From contig CAKZKQ010000163.1 of assembly GCA_937123825.1 (NCBI GenBank), positions 1-50,019 on the forward strand: a stretch of DNA of 50,019 bases, read 5' to 3'. Shown piece after piece: positions 17,310 through 25,983 of this stretch. The notes under the pieces were generated by a model. The model was given only the letters and a program-made list of their open reading frames with translations, did no database searches and was not told where the DNA came from. A program made the position numbers and the translations under genes. Each line of letters begins with the position of its first letter. The stretch's first letter is position 1. The DNA comes from an uncultured Pseudomonadota bacterium (lineage in GTDB: Bacteria; Myxococcota_A; Bradymonadia; Bradymonadales; GCA-2716585).

Positions 17310-17338
17310 TTGAATCCTTACTCTAAAGCGACTACTAT
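17310..17338 (+). promoter_or_regulatory. Sigma-70-like promoter before the first DUF1592 operon
   Basis: TTGAAT (17310-17315) and TACTAT (17333-17338) are separated by 17 bp. Each box matches consensus at four of six positions. The expected transcription start is near 17345, which would argue for the downstream ATG at 17383 rather than 17344 or 17353 in the following gene. Confidence 0.35.
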
Positions 17339-17352
17339 TAAGGATGTCTGAG

Positions 17353-19080
17353 ATGAAACAGTACCCTCTTTCAGGCTTCTCCATGAAAACAAACTATCCA
17401 TTTCGAAGTCTTGCGCCTGCCCTATGGCTGGTCTGCGCGGCGATGTTGGTGTTGTCATCATCATGCACCAACGAGAAGGCTGCAGATCCGGTCGAGCAGT
17501 CGCCGGAGGACATTGAAGATCCTCCCCAGGAAATCACCCTTGAGCCGGCGCCAGTGGCCGAGGTGACGCCCCCTGAGCCGTTGATGAGGCGGCTGACCCA
17601 GGAGCAGTACTTCAACACCATGCGCAGCCTCTTTGGGCCCGAGGTGATCTTGCCAAGCGCGTTGGAGCCCGACGCGGCGTTGTCGGGTTTGCGCTCGGTG
17701 GGGTCGTCTCAGGGAAGCATCTCAAGCCGGGGCGTGGAGCAGTACGAGCGGGCGGCCTATCAGATCGCCGAGTATGCCATGGCCCAGCCCGAGGTGCGCG
17801 CCGAGTTGATGCCTTGTCAGCCGCAGGCGACGGTGGACGACGGCTGCGCGCGTCAGTCCGTGGAGGTGCTGGGCAGGTTGTTGTGGCGCCGCACGCTGGA
17901 GACCGACGAGGTCGAGCGTCTGGTGTCGCTGGCCAACCGCGCCGCAGAGGTCCGCGAGGACTTCTATCTGGGCTTTGAGTACGCGCTGGCGGCGATGTTG
18001 CAATCGCCCCGCTTTCTCTTTAGAGCGGAGCAGGGCGAGCCGGGCGAAGAAGGGCAGCGGCGCTTTACGGGCTACGAGATGGCCGCGCGGCTGAGCTTCT
18101 TTTTGTGGAACACGGCGCCCGATGACTGGCTCCTGTCGGCGGCTGAAGGCGGTGAGTTGACCTCGGATGAGGGGCTCGACGCGGTGGTCCGTCAGATGTT
18201 GGCCGATCCCAGGGCGCGCCAGGGTGTGCGGGCGTTCTTCTCGGACATGTTGGGGCTCTACAAGCTCGACAAGATGGTCAAGGACCCCACGATCTTCACC
18301 CAGGCCAGCCCCGAGGTGGGCCCCAGCGCCCGTGAAGAGACGCTCACTGGCCTTGAAGAGCTGATCTTTGAGCGCAACGGCGACTACCGCGACATCTTCA
18401 CCACCCGCGAGACCTTCATCAACCGCAAGCTGGCCTCGATCTACGGCGTGCCAGCGCCTGCGCGCGAAGGTTTTGGTTGGACGACGCTGCCCGAGGACGG
18501 CCCCCGCGTGGGTTTGTTGGGTCAGGTCAGCACGCTGGCGCTGCACTCGCACCCGGTGGCCAGCTCCGCCACCCTGCGCGGCGCCTTCGTCCAGGAGGTC
18601 CTTTTGTGCGCCACGATCCCCTCGCCGCCGGCCGACGTCGACACCTCGATCCCCGAGCCCAGCGGTGACGCGCCGACGCTGCGCGACCGCGTCAAGGAGC
18701 ACCTGGAGAACGAGTTTTGTGCCAGTTGCCACGAATTGACCGACCTGATCGGGCTGGGCATGGAGAACTTTGATTCGATGGGCAGTTGGCGCCTGCGCGA
18801 CCATGGCTTCCTGATCGACGCCAGCGGCTCGCTCGACGGTGAGCCCTTTGAGGGGCCGGCGCAGTTGGCCGAGGTGCTCAGCGACCACCCGGCGCTGGGG
18901 CGCTGCCTGGTGCGCACCGCCTACCGCTACGCCAACGGCCGCAAGGAAGTCGGCGGCGACACCATGCAGCTGCGTGCGCTGGTGGCGCTCTTTGAAGAGA
19001 AACACTATCGGGTTCAGGCGCTCTTGTACGCGATCGCCATGAGCCCCGGGTTCCGCCTGGTTGGGCAGGTGCAGGAGTAA
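17353..19080 (+). CDS. DUF1592-family lipoprotein with CxxCH motif (locus 1)
   Basis: A 575-residue exported protein. The signal ends LSSSC. Domains in family order are visible: a DUF1587-like start (RLTQEQYFNTMRSLFG), DUF1595 (VLGRLLWRRTLETDEVERL), DUF1592 (LAAMLQSPRFLFRAE, AARLSFFLWNTAPDDWLL), DUF1588 (GLLGQVSTLALHSHPVASS through ENEFCASCHELTDLIGLG) and DUF1585 (LGRCLVRTAYRYANGRKE). CASCH could bind haem covalently. These modules are common in Planctomycetes and Myxococcota; their biochemical role is unknown. Starts at 17344, 17353 and 17383 are all possible: AAGG is best placed for 17353, while the signal peptide looks most natural from 17383. It is followed within 4 bp by the DUF1552 gene. 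Confidence 0.83.
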   Translation: MKQYPLSGFSMKTNYPFRSLAPALWLVCAAMLVLSSSCTNEKAADPVEQSPEDIEDPPQEITLEPAPVAEVTPPEPLMRRLTQEQYFNTMRSLFGPEVILPSALEPDAALSGLRSVGSSQGSISSRGVEQYERAAYQIAEYAMAQPEVRAELMPCQPQATVDDGCARQSVEVLGRLLWRRTLETDEVERLVSLANRAAEVREDFYLGFEYALAAMLQSPRFLFRAEQGEPGEEGQRRFTGYEMAARLSFFLWNTAPDDWLLSAAEGGELTSDEGLDAVVRQMLADPRARQGVRAFFSDMLGLYKLDKMVKDPTIFTQASPEVGPSAREETLTGLEELIFERNGDYRDIFTTRETFINRKLASIYGVPAPAREGFGWTTLPEDGPRVGLLGQVSTLALHSHPVASSATLRGAFVQEVLLCATIPSPPADVDTSIPEPSGDAPTLRDRVKEHLENEFCASCHELTDLIGLGMENFDSMGSWRLRDHGFLIDASGSLDGEPFEGPAQLAEVLSDHPALGRCLVRTAYRYANGRKEVGGDTMQLRALVALFEEKHYRVQALLYAIAMSPGFRLVGQVQE

Positions 19081-19084
19081 TGCG

Positions 19085-20425
19085 ATGAGCAGCAGGATGA
19101 GACGCTCGGGTTTGACGCGCCGCAGCCTCCTGCGGGGATTGCTGGCGGGAGGCGCCGCAGTGACCGTGGGGCTGCCAGCGTTGGAGATTTTCCTCAACAG
19201 CCACGGCACCGCCTACGCTTCTGGCGAGGGCTTCCCGGCCCGCTTTGGCCTCTTCTTCTGGGGCAACGGGGTTTTGCCCGACAAATGGATTCCGCAAGGC
19301 GAGGGGGCCAACTGGGCGCTGTCTGAGCAGCTTCAGCCGTTGGCCAACGTCAAGGACATGGTCACGGTCGTGTCGGGCATGGCGGTCAAGACCGGCAACC
19401 CCATCCCACACCACAGCGGCGTGGCGGGTTTGCTCAGCGGCACCGTGGCAGACGGGGACAATCACGTCGCCTCGCCGCTTTTGCCCACCATCGACCAGCT
19501 CATCGCCAATGAGATCGGTCAGCAGACCCGCTTTAAGTCCATCGAGTTTGGCACCGATCCAGGTCTGGGCGTGTCGTTCAGCGCCTACAACACCCGCAAC
19601 CCGCCCGAGCAGGACCCTTATGCGCTCTTTGAGCGGATCTTTGGGGCCGGTTTTCGGGCGCCGGGCGAAGACGCGGTGGTGGATCCGACGATCGCGCTGC
19701 GGCGCAGTGTCCTGGATGCCGTCGTTGAAGACGCCAACAAGCTGCGCGGCGAGCTTGGGGCCAGCGACCGGCTGCGTCTGGAGCAGCACCTTGAAGGGGT
19801 GCGCGAGTTGGAGCTGCGCCTGGCGCGTCTGGAGGAGGATCCGCCCGATCTGGCCTCGTGTCGTCGCGGTGAGGCGCCGCTGCCCGAGTACCCGGACATT
19901 GATGGACGCCCGCAGGTGTCGCTGCGCAACCGCGCCATGTGTGACACGATGGCGTTGGCGCTGGCCTGTGACCAGACCCGCGTCTTTAGCAATTATTTCT
20001 CCAGGCCGCTGTCCAACATCCTCTATCAGGGGGCCAGCGCCGGACACCATCGTCTGACCCACGACGAACCCGGCGACCAGCCCGAAGTGCACAAGATCGT
20101 CCTGAAGATCATCACCGAGTATGCCTACATGCTCGAAACCCTCAGGGCCATCCCTGAGGGCGACGAGACGCTCCTGGATCACTGCGCGGTCATGGGCTGC
20201 TCGGAGATCTCGCGCGGGCGCAACCACTCGCTCGACGAGATGCCCATTTTGATTGGCGGCAGCGCCTGCGGGCGTCTTGCCCAGGGCATCCACTACCGCT
20301 CGTTCTCTGGCGAGAACACCTCGCGGTTGATGTTGACCATGATGCGGGCGATGGGCATCTCCGCGACCGAGTTTGGCATGGACGCTGGGCGCGCCACCGA
20401 GGGCTTGTCCGGGGTGGAGGTGTGA
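19085..20425 (+). CDS. Tat-exported DUF1552 protein (locus 1)
   Basis: A 446-residue protein. The N-terminus has a twin-arginine signal (LTRRSLLRGLLAGG followed by a hydrophobic core), so it is probably exported folded. The body matches DUF1552: FPARFGLFFWGNGVLPDKW near the start, HHSGVAGLLSG, SIEFGTDPG, LEQHLEGVRELELRL, MCDTMALALACDQTRV and ILIGGSACGRL. The fold is related to DUF1501/sulfatase-like alkaline phosphatases, but activity is not established. AGGAG at 19073-19077 lies inside the end of the upstream gene, so translation follows closely. The constant pairing with DUF1592 genes suggests a joint periplasmic function. Confidence 0.85.
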   Translation: MSSRMRRSGLTRRSLLRGLLAGGAAVTVGLPALEIFLNSHGTAYASGEGFPARFGLFFWGNGVLPDKWIPQGEGANWALSEQLQPLANVKDMVTVVSGMAVKTGNPIPHHSGVAGLLSGTVADGDNHVASPLLPTIDQLIANEIGQQTRFKSIEFGTDPGLGVSFSAYNTRNPPEQDPYALFERIFGAGFRAPGEDAVVDPTIALRRSVLDAVVEDANKLRGELGASDRLRLEQHLEGVRELELRLARLEEDPPDLASCRRGEAPLPEYPDIDGRPQVSLRNRAMCDTMALALACDQTRVFSNYFSRPLSNILYQGASAGHHRLTHDEPGDQPEVHKIVLKIITEYAYMLETLRAIPEGDETLLDHCAVMGCSEISRGRNHSLDEMPILIGGSACGRLAQGIHYRSFSGENTSRLMLTMMRAMGISATEFGMDAGRATEGLSGVEV

Positions 20426-21387
20426 TGGCCAGCAGCGGCGGCGATGCAAAGAGGGCGATGGGGTGGCTGTGCGCGGCGCTTTTGGTGCTCGGCGCCGTGT
20501 CCTCTGGTTGCACTCAGGACGGCGACTCGTCGGTGACCGACGCGCAGCCCGGTGATGTGTTGGATGGGGGCGGTCAGGCGTGTGAGGGCGGGCAGCGCAC
20601 CGTCATGCTCATGCACAAGATCTCCTTTGGCCGAGAGGTCGCCCCTGGGGTCAGCGTCGGGGCAGATCTGGACGGTGTGACCAGCGACACGCAGGATGCC
20701 AGCGGGTGTTTTCAGGCCGATTTTGTCTCCGAAGATGGCCAGGAAGGGATCGACAACCAGTTTGCCCGGATTTTGCCGGGCCTGGAGGCGGTCGGCGGTG
20801 AAGCCATTGAGGACATCATCAAAGGGGCCATCAGCTCGGGCGAGTTGTTGTTGATGTTTCAGATGGAGCATCTGGATCGTCAAAGTCAAGATGAGTGCGT
20901 GGACGTGACCGTGCTCCAGGGCAAAGGCCAGCCCGAAATTGGCACCGATGACCTGATTGAGGTCAACCAGACCTTCGATCCCGACTTTTCTGCGCCGATG
21001 GCCAAAGTGCAGGGCGCCAGCATTGAGGACGGCAAGCTGCTGGCGGGTCCCGTGGAGTTCTCGCTGCCCATCTTTGTCTTTGGCTTTGACCTGGTCTTCA
21101 ACATTCGCCGGGCCGTGCTCCAGGCACAATGGCAACGCGACGGGACCATGAAGGGTTTCATCAGCGGGTCCATCTCAGTGACTGAGTTGTTGGAGATTGT
21201 GGAGGGCATTGATGGGGGGGGACAGATCACCGAGCTGCTCGAAGTGGTCCTTGCGCCGTCCGCCGATCTCTTTCCCGACGAGGAAGGGATCTGCTCTGAG
21301 CTGTCCATCACGCTGGTTTTTGAAGCGATACCCGCCTTCTTTTACGAAGACGCTTTACCCGAGTTGGACGCATTTCAAACCCCGTGA
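20425..21387 (+). CDS. Lipoprotein of unknown function, third gene of locus 1
   Basis: A 320-residue exported protein with lipobox-like AVSSGC (Cys29). The ATG overlaps the stop of the DUF1552 gene in TGATG, with GGAGG at 16-20 of the preceding ten-base blocks (20416-20420), so translation is coupled. GTG 20422 is a weaker alternative. The mature part is acidic, contains few cysteines (CEGG, SGCF, DECVD, GICS) and reads as beta-rich (VNQTFDPDFSAPMAKVQG, PVEFSLPIFVFGF). No family is recognised. Its coupling to the DUF1552 gene suggests it is a locus-specific partner or substrate; locus 2 has no equivalent. Confidence 0.7.
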   Translation: MASSGGDAKRAMGWLCAALLVLGAVSSGCTQDGDSSVTDAQPGDVLDGGGQACEGGQRTVMLMHKISFGREVAPGVSVGADLDGVTSDTQDASGCFQADFVSEDGQEGIDNQFARILPGLEAVGGEAIEDIIKGAISSGELLLMFQMEHLDRQSQDECVDVTVLQGKGQPEIGTDDLIEVNQTFDPDFSAPMAKVQGASIEDGKLLAGPVEFSLPIFVFGFDLVFNIRRAVLQAQWQRDGTMKGFISGSISVTELLEIVEGIDGGGQITELLEVVLAPSADLFPDEEGICSELSITLVFEAIPAFFYEDALPELDAFQTP

Positions 21388-21478
21388 AAATATGCGTCAA
21401 TGATTCGACTTAAAACAGCGTTGGCGTGTTTTGTGTGAAAAAGTGTTGCGTTCTGGGACACCTTTTTGCGTTTTGTCC

Positions 21479-21508
21479 TTGTTCGCCCCGATTGTGACCT
21501 GCTATAGT
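21479..21508 (+). promoter_or_regulatory. Sigma-70-like promoter of the AcoR/DhaR-like regulator gene
   Basis: TTGTTC (21479-21484) and TATAGT (21503-21508) with an 18-bp spacer. Transcription would begin near 21515, giving a leader of about 135 nt that contains the palindrome at 21615-21629. The assignment rests on consensus similarity only. Confidence 0.4.
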
Positions 21509-21614
21509 ACACTCACTTAAGGAAAGTTTGGGTGTGGCAGGCCTCTCGGGGCGTCAGGGTGGGACAGGCATGGCCTGTACGCTTCATGTGTTGAAGTATG
21601 CAGACGGTGGCCTT

Positions 21615-21629
21615 GACAACTTTGTTGTC
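21615..21629. promoter_or_regulatory. Palindromic operator candidate
   Basis: GACAAC-TTT-GTTGTC is a perfect inverted repeat 21 bp before the regulator's start codon, the usual place for autoregulation by a Fis-type dimer. As RNA it would also make a small hairpin near the ribosome site. Function not tested. Confidence 0.4.
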
Positions 21630-21650
21630 TGGTGCAACCTCTGAGACACA

Positions 21651-23528
21651 ATGAAGACGCTTATTCTACACGAGGTCAACCCACAGATGTGGGAGGCGTT
21701 CCTGTCTGATGGACACTCGCCTCCACGCACCATTCCCAGCGCAGTGATGCGCAGTTGGAAACGTGCGCGCGCATTGGGGGTCGATCCCGAAGGTCTTCAT
21801 CACAGTGACCAGGTGGACGAGCCCGGGGCTCTGCTTGAGCGCAAGGGGCGGCTAGAGCGCGTGCTGCGCGAGGCCGAGCCGCTGCTGCGCGACATGTCCG
21901 CCCAGCTTGCCGAACACCACTTCATTCTTGCCCTGGCCGACACCGACGGTGTGGTGCTGCGCCTTAGCGAAGGGGGCAACTTTCAAGGCGTCGCCCAACG
22001 CACGCGTTTGGTCGAGGGGGCACACTGGTCCGAGCGGGCCCGAGGCACCAACGCCATCGGGACTGTGCTGGCCGAAGGGGCCCCGGTCATTGTCGCAGGC
22101 GCCGCGCACTACACCCGCGTCAACCACGGCCTGGTGTGTTATGCCAGCCCCATCCGCGATGGCTTTGGAGAGATTGTCGCCGTCCTCGACGCGACCTCCA
22201 TGCTCAGCCAGGCCGATGACTTTGTGCACCTGGCCGTTCGCTCGACCACCCTGGCCATTGAACAAACGCTGCGCTTGCAGACCTACCCACAGGCCGGGGC
22301 GACCTCGCTGCGCGTCATTGACCAGATTCTTGAACACTGTCCCTCGCCGGCCGTCCTCGTGGAGAGGCCAGGGCTGATCCGCATGGCCAACAGCGCAGCG
22401 CGCGCCTTGCCCGGCGCCGAGATGCTCTTCAATCAGCCCGCCTCTGTGGCGCTGGGGGTCGATTGGACACGGCTCGAAGCACACATCATGCGCGGCGCCA
22501 CGCTCCTTTTGCCCCAGCAACCCACGAGGCTTGGCGACCAGAACCACAGGCTGGAGCTTGAGCCCGTCTTTGATGCCCAGGGGCGCCTTTGGGCCACGCT
22601 GGTCTTTTTGGAGCCAGCGGTGACCGCCGCGCCCTCCCAGAGCCCGGCGCGCAGCGCCGCTGTCGATGCCTTTGATGCCGTCGGCGGCGATGATCCACAC
22701 CTGCGCCAGACCCTCTTGAGGGCCGCAGAGCTGGCCCAGACCCAGATCCCATTGCTGATCACGGGTCAAGACGGCACTGGCAAGGGGCTCCTTGCCGAGG
22801 CGATCCACAAAAGCAGCCCCCGCGCTGCAGGGCCGTTGATCTTTTTGTCGGCCCAGGAGGTGGACCATCAACGCCTGACCGACGCCGTGGAGGCGGCGCG
22901 CGGTGGCACGCTGGTGCTCTCTCAATTGGCCACGCTCTTGCCCCCGGCTCAAGCCCTCTTGTTGACCTTCCTTGGCAGTGCCGAGAGCCTTCAAGCCAAT
23001 GTCCGCCTGATCTGCACCTCAGAAGGGGATCTTTCGCTGGCCGTTCACAAAGGCACCTTCAACGCCGAACTTTATCGGCAAATTCACGGCGCCGAGCTGC
23101 ACTTACCGCCGTTGCATCAGCGCCAGGATCTGGAGGCGGTCGTGCAACGTCAGATGGGTCAGATCGCGGCGCTGGAGTTGATCTCTCCCTGCCCGTCGCT
23201 GAGCCCTGAGGCGATGGTCTGGGTCAAATCACAGCGCTGGCCCGACAACATGAGGGGTCTTAAGCGCGCCCTCCACCAGGCCATCCTCAACGCCCACAGG
23301 CGCCCCGTCATTGGCCTTGATGAGTTGCCTGGCGATGTCGGCGGTGGGGGCGGTGGTGTGTCTGAGGATGTTCAAGATGGGGGTACACTGGCCGACGCAG
23401 AAGCCGAAGCGCTCAGGCAGGCGCTGCGCAACTCTGGCGGCAATGTCAGCCGAGCGGCGCGTTCGCTGGGCGTGGCGCGCAGCACCCTCTATCGGATGAT
23501 GAAGCGCCACGGTTTGGTCGGCAAGTAG
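21651..23528 (+). CDS. AcoR/DhaR-like regulator with a degenerate AAA+ domain
   Basis: A 625-residue regulator. Residues about 60-205 form a GAF-type sensor carrying the AcoR hallmark from GAHWSERARGTNAIGT (123-138) to LVCYASPIRDGFGE. A PAS-like region follows (225-320). The central AAA+ keeps Walker A GQDGTGKG (372-379) and the frame GGTLVL. However, Walker B reads LVLSQL in place of LFLDEI, the GAFTGA loop that touches sigma-54 is deleted (only ~20 residues lie between the LSAQE segment and GGTL), and the R-finger segment FREDLYYRL is FNAELYRQI. The C-terminus (about 590-622) is an intact Fis helix-turn-helix. DhaR of E. coli is a family example acting without sigma-54. Probable sigma-70 activator or repressor; ligand unknown. 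Confidence 0.82.
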   Translation: MKTLILHEVNPQMWEAFLSDGHSPPRTIPSAVMRSWKRARALGVDPEGLHHSDQVDEPGALLERKGRLERVLREAEPLLRDMSAQLAEHHFILALADTDGVVLRLSEGGNFQGVAQRTRLVEGAHWSERARGTNAIGTVLAEGAPVIVAGAAHYTRVNHGLVCYASPIRDGFGEIVAVLDATSMLSQADDFVHLAVRSTTLAIEQTLRLQTYPQAGATSLRVIDQILEHCPSPAVLVERPGLIRMANSAARALPGAEMLFNQPASVALGVDWTRLEAHIMRGATLLLPQQPTRLGDQNHRLELEPVFDAQGRLWATLVFLEPAVTAAPSQSPARSAAVDAFDAVGGDDPHLRQTLLRAAELAQTQIPLLITGQDGTGKGLLAEAIHKSSPRAAGPLIFLSAQEVDHQRLTDAVEAARGGTLVLSQLATLLPPAQALLLTFLGSAESLQANVRLICTSEGDLSLAVHKGTFNAELYRQIHGAELHLPPLHQRQDLEAVVQRQMGQIAALELISPCPSLSPEAMVWVKSQRWPDNMRGLKRALHQAILNAHRRPVIGLDELPGDVGGGGGGVSEDVQDGGTLADAEAEALRQALRNSGGNVSRAARSLGVARSTLYRMMKRHGLVGK

Positions 23529-23573
23529 GCCGCGTGCGTCAGGGTTCTCCAATACACGCTCACACACTTCGAA

Positions 23574-24248
23574 TCAGTAGGATACTTCATCCATAAAGGC
23601 GTCGAGTCCCTGGATGCGGCTGACCAGCTCCAACACCAACTCTCGGGTGTCGTCGTTGGTGGTGCCCGCGATCCTGACCAGCTCGGCTTGAAGTTGGAGT
23701 TGGGTCAGCAGCTCGCTGATCTGGTTGGTCTCCTGGCTGAAGCGCGCGCGCAGGGTTTGGAGCCGACGGATGATCTGGATGCGGCTGTCGATCATGGCCG
23801 CGCTGCGCTCGTCGCCGCCGTCGCGCAGCGTGCGCTGGCGCTCAAGCGCCGCCGTTTCGTCGTAGGGCTGGCGCGTGAGGAGCTTGTCGATTTCGTCAAT
23901 GTGCTTGTGGGCGACGTCGAGCCTGGAGGCCAGGCGGCGACCCGTGTCCAGATCTGGCAGCAGCGACGCCATGGGGGCGTCGGCCGCACGCCTGAGTGCG
24001 TCAAAGACCTCCTCAACGGTGTGCCCGACCTGATTTTGTCCCGGTTGCTGGCGAATGGGGATGTCCGCCGGGTTGGGGGCAGCGCTCTTGTCCTGGGGAT
24101 TGGTCAGGACAAAGGGGCCGTAGATGGGCCAGAAGAGCACCAGCAGGCTCAGGTCGATGGGTTTGCGCAGGTTGTGGCGCGTGATGGCCACCGCCGTGCA
24201 CCCCACCCCAACCAACACATAGAGGATGATGATGGGGGTGATGTTCAT
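23574..24248 (-). CDS. Membrane-anchored coiled-coil protein (third gene of membrane operon)
   Basis: A 224-residue protein. Residues 4-22 and about 32-50 are hydrophobic (IIILYVLVGVGCTAVAI; LSLLVLFWPIYGPFVL), with a basic loop between them. Residues about 95-224 are a long charged coiled coil (for example IDEIDKLLTRQPYDETAALE). It is the last gene of a three-gene operon; its ATG overlaps the preceding stop in ATGA, so translation is coupled. No family is recognised. Topology suggests a helical cytoplasmic domain tethered to the membrane protein made by the gene before it. Confidence 0.65.
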   Translation of the reverse strand: MNITPIIILYVLVGVGCTAVAITRHNLRKPIDLSLLVLFWPIYGPFVLTNPQDKSAAPNPADIPIRQQPGQNQVGHTVEEVFDALRRAADAPMASLLPDLDTGRRLASRLDVAHKHIDEIDKLLTRQPYDETAALERQRTLRDGGDERSAAMIDSRIQIIRRLQTLRARFSQETNQISELLTQLQLQAELVRIAGTTNDDTRELVLELVSRIQGLDAFMDEVSY

Positions 24249-25453
24249 GGCTTGCCTCGCAGCTTTTGGGAGTGGCGGAAGTCGCTCTTGTAGATGCCTC
24301 GGGCGGAGCGCGTGCTCTGGATGACGGCGTCCATGAAGCTGCCTTCGAAGGCGCGCATTACGGGGACCTCTTCAGAAGCCGGGCGGACCAGGTAGGGGCG
24401 CGTCAACCACGCCATCTGGCTGCCAACCAGCCCCATGGCGACGAGCAAGGTGACGCAGATCAGGCGGTGTCCTCGGACCAGTTGTTGATTGATGCCTTTG
24501 AAGAAGAAGACATAGCCCGCCGCGCCGCCAAGCCCAAAGAGCCCCACCAGCAGCAAGATCAACTTGTGGTAGGGCGTTTGTTGAAAAACACCCAGCAAGA
24601 GCACCGGTGCCAGCGCCACGGTCACCAGGCACGTCAGCGCCAGGGCGCTGAGGATGAGCGCGAAGTCGGCCATGATGGAGGCCTTGTGTTGGAGGGCGGT
24701 TTTGATGGCGGAGTAGACCGGCGCCGTGATGGCGGCCGTCAAGAGCATGACCAGGGGCAGCTTGATGGCGGCGTAGAGAATCTGGAGTCCGCCGCGATAA
24801 AAGCCCATGGATGCGCCCATGACCGCCATGGTGACGACGATGGTGACCATGGCGGCGCGCGCGATCTGGGGCAGGCTATCGCCCTCAAGCAAGCGTCGAA
24901 GGAGCCGCGGGCGGTGGCGCAGCAGCTCGTCCAGCACACCCATGGCGCCGCCCTCAAGGGGCGGCAGGGGCTCGGGAGGCGCTGGAGGAGGGGCTGGGAC
25001 GGCCCTGGGGGCGATGGCGGTGACCGTTTGTGCCAGCGCGATGCCGATGGGCGAAGGGGCCCCCGCTTGGGGTGTGGTGGGGGCGGCTTCCTGGGCCTCG
25101 GTGGAGGCGTTGGCCTGGGGGGCGTTGTGGGTTTGGGTGGGTCCGTTGAGTTGGTTTGGCTCCGCGCGGTCTTGGTGCTGGGGAGCGTTGTTGTTGGGTG
25201 ATGGTTCCTGCGTTCTGGCGAGGTTGGGGGTCTGTGAGGGCGGCGCGTCGGAGGTTGTTGCCGGTGCGATGGGTTCGTGGGTCATGGGTTGGGCGTCGAG
25301 GGTGTCGTCGGTGGCTGAAACTTGAGGGTGTGCGCCTTGGGGCTGAGCGGGTTCGGGCTGTGTTGGTTTTGTGTTTTGCGGCGCAAAGTCGTCCTGCGTG
25401 GGGTAGAAGATGGTCAACTTGGAGGTGTTGGGTGTGATGGGGTTGGTGGTCAC
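24245..25453 (-). CDS. Membrane protein with long disordered N-terminus (second gene of operon)
   Basis: A 402-residue protein begun by GTG at 25453, which overlaps the upstream stop in GTGA; GGGAGG lies about 9 nt before it. Residues 1-165 are Pro/Gln/Thr/Ala-rich and probably disordered. A basic linker (LLRHRPRLLRRLLEGD) leads to a membrane domain with about five spans from residue 205 on, carrying the segments ASMGFYRGGLQILYAAIKLP and LAPVLLLGVFQQTPYHKL. This half resembles the whole 177-residue protein encoded just upstream. Proteins of this look are sometimes annotated as WH2-domain or Yip1-like; I would not commit. The frame is open far upstream of 25453 but that part overlaps the first gene. 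Confidence 0.65.
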   Translation of the reverse strand: MTTNPITPNTSKLTIFYPTQDDFAPQNTKPTQPEPAQPQGAHPQVSATDDTLDAQPMTHEPIAPATTSDAPPSQTPNLARTQEPSPNNNAPQHQDRAEPNQLNGPTQTHNAPQANASTEAQEAAPTTPQAGAPSPIGIALAQTVTAIAPRAVPAPPPAPPEPLPPLEGGAMGVLDELLRHRPRLLRRLLEGDSLPQIARAAMVTIVVTMAVMGASMGFYRGGLQILYAAIKLPLVMLLTAAITAPVYSAIKTALQHKASIMADFALILSALALTCLVTVALAPVLLLGVFQQTPYHKLILLLVGLFGLGGAAGYVFFFKGINQQLVRGHRLICVTLLVAMGLVGSQMAWLTRPYLVRPASEEVPVMRAFEGSFMDAVIQSTRSARGIYKSDFRHSQKLRGKP

Positions 25454-25983
25454 AGCAGTTGCCCTCCCGTGCGCAGGATGTTGAGGTAGATTTCCCAGCC
25501 AAGTCCTCCGGTCAGCAGTGCCCAGAGGGCGAAGATGCCCAGGGCCTGCCATTGGGGGATGGTCTGGCGAAAGCGGGTGTAGAAGGCGCGCGCGCCGACC
25601 ATGGAGCCCAGGACCACGCCGAGCGTGCCAAAGACCAGTGCCTCGTGGACGTCGGTGGCGGTGGCGCACATGAAGAGCAGCGCCGGGGCGAGCCCCAGGA
25701 GGATAAGCCCGAGGTCGCGCTGCGCTGCAGAGGCGATCTTCAGCATGGTTTGGACGTTGGGGGCCTGTCCGGCCAGGGCGACTCCGACGTAGAGCGCAGG
25801 CAGCGTGGCCAGCGTGACCCCCACAAAGGACAGCGGCAGCATGATGGACATTTGGAGGAGTGCGGCGGCTCCGGCCGACCAACCGATGCAGGCGCCGACG
25901 GCCGCTGGTCCGGCCAGAGCGATGGCCAGGTCGCGCCACTTGAGCGCGATCTGAGGTGTTGGGTCAAGGGTGGCTGCTGACAT
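25450..25983 (-). CDS. Five-span membrane protein (first gene of operon)
   Basis: A 177-residue integral membrane protein with hydrophobic spans at about 18-46, 48-68, 90-108, 113-133 and 144-166. ATG 25983 is preceded by GGAGGAG. The segments LPLSFVGVTLATLPALYVGV, LAPALLFMCAT and VLGSMVGARAFYTRF line up with LPLVMLLTAAITAPVYSAI, LAPVLLLGVF and GLGGAAGYVFFF of the protein encoded next, so the two look like tandem paralogues. They are expressed as a coupled operon with the coiled-coil protein. Function unknown. Confidence 0.68.
   Translation of the reverse strand: MSAATLDPTPQIALKWRDLAIALAGPAAVGACIGWSAGAAALLQMSIMLPLSFVGVTLATLPALYVGVALAGQAPNVQTMLKIASAAQRDLGLILLGLAPALLFMCATATDVHEALVFGTLGVVLGSMVGARAFYTRFRQTIPQWQALGIFALWALLTGGLGWEIYLNILRTGGQLL

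Noticed and set aside
18878..20449. 523-codon open frame opposite the DUF1552 gene of locus 1
   Set aside because: Antisense to two genes with clear motifs and correct signal peptides.
25454..25939. Upstream 162-codon extension of the 24245 membrane protein
   Set aside because: It overlaps the first gene of the operon in another frame, and its translation is His/Arg/Pro-rich; the GTG at 25453 with GGGAGG and the GTGA overlap is the better start.
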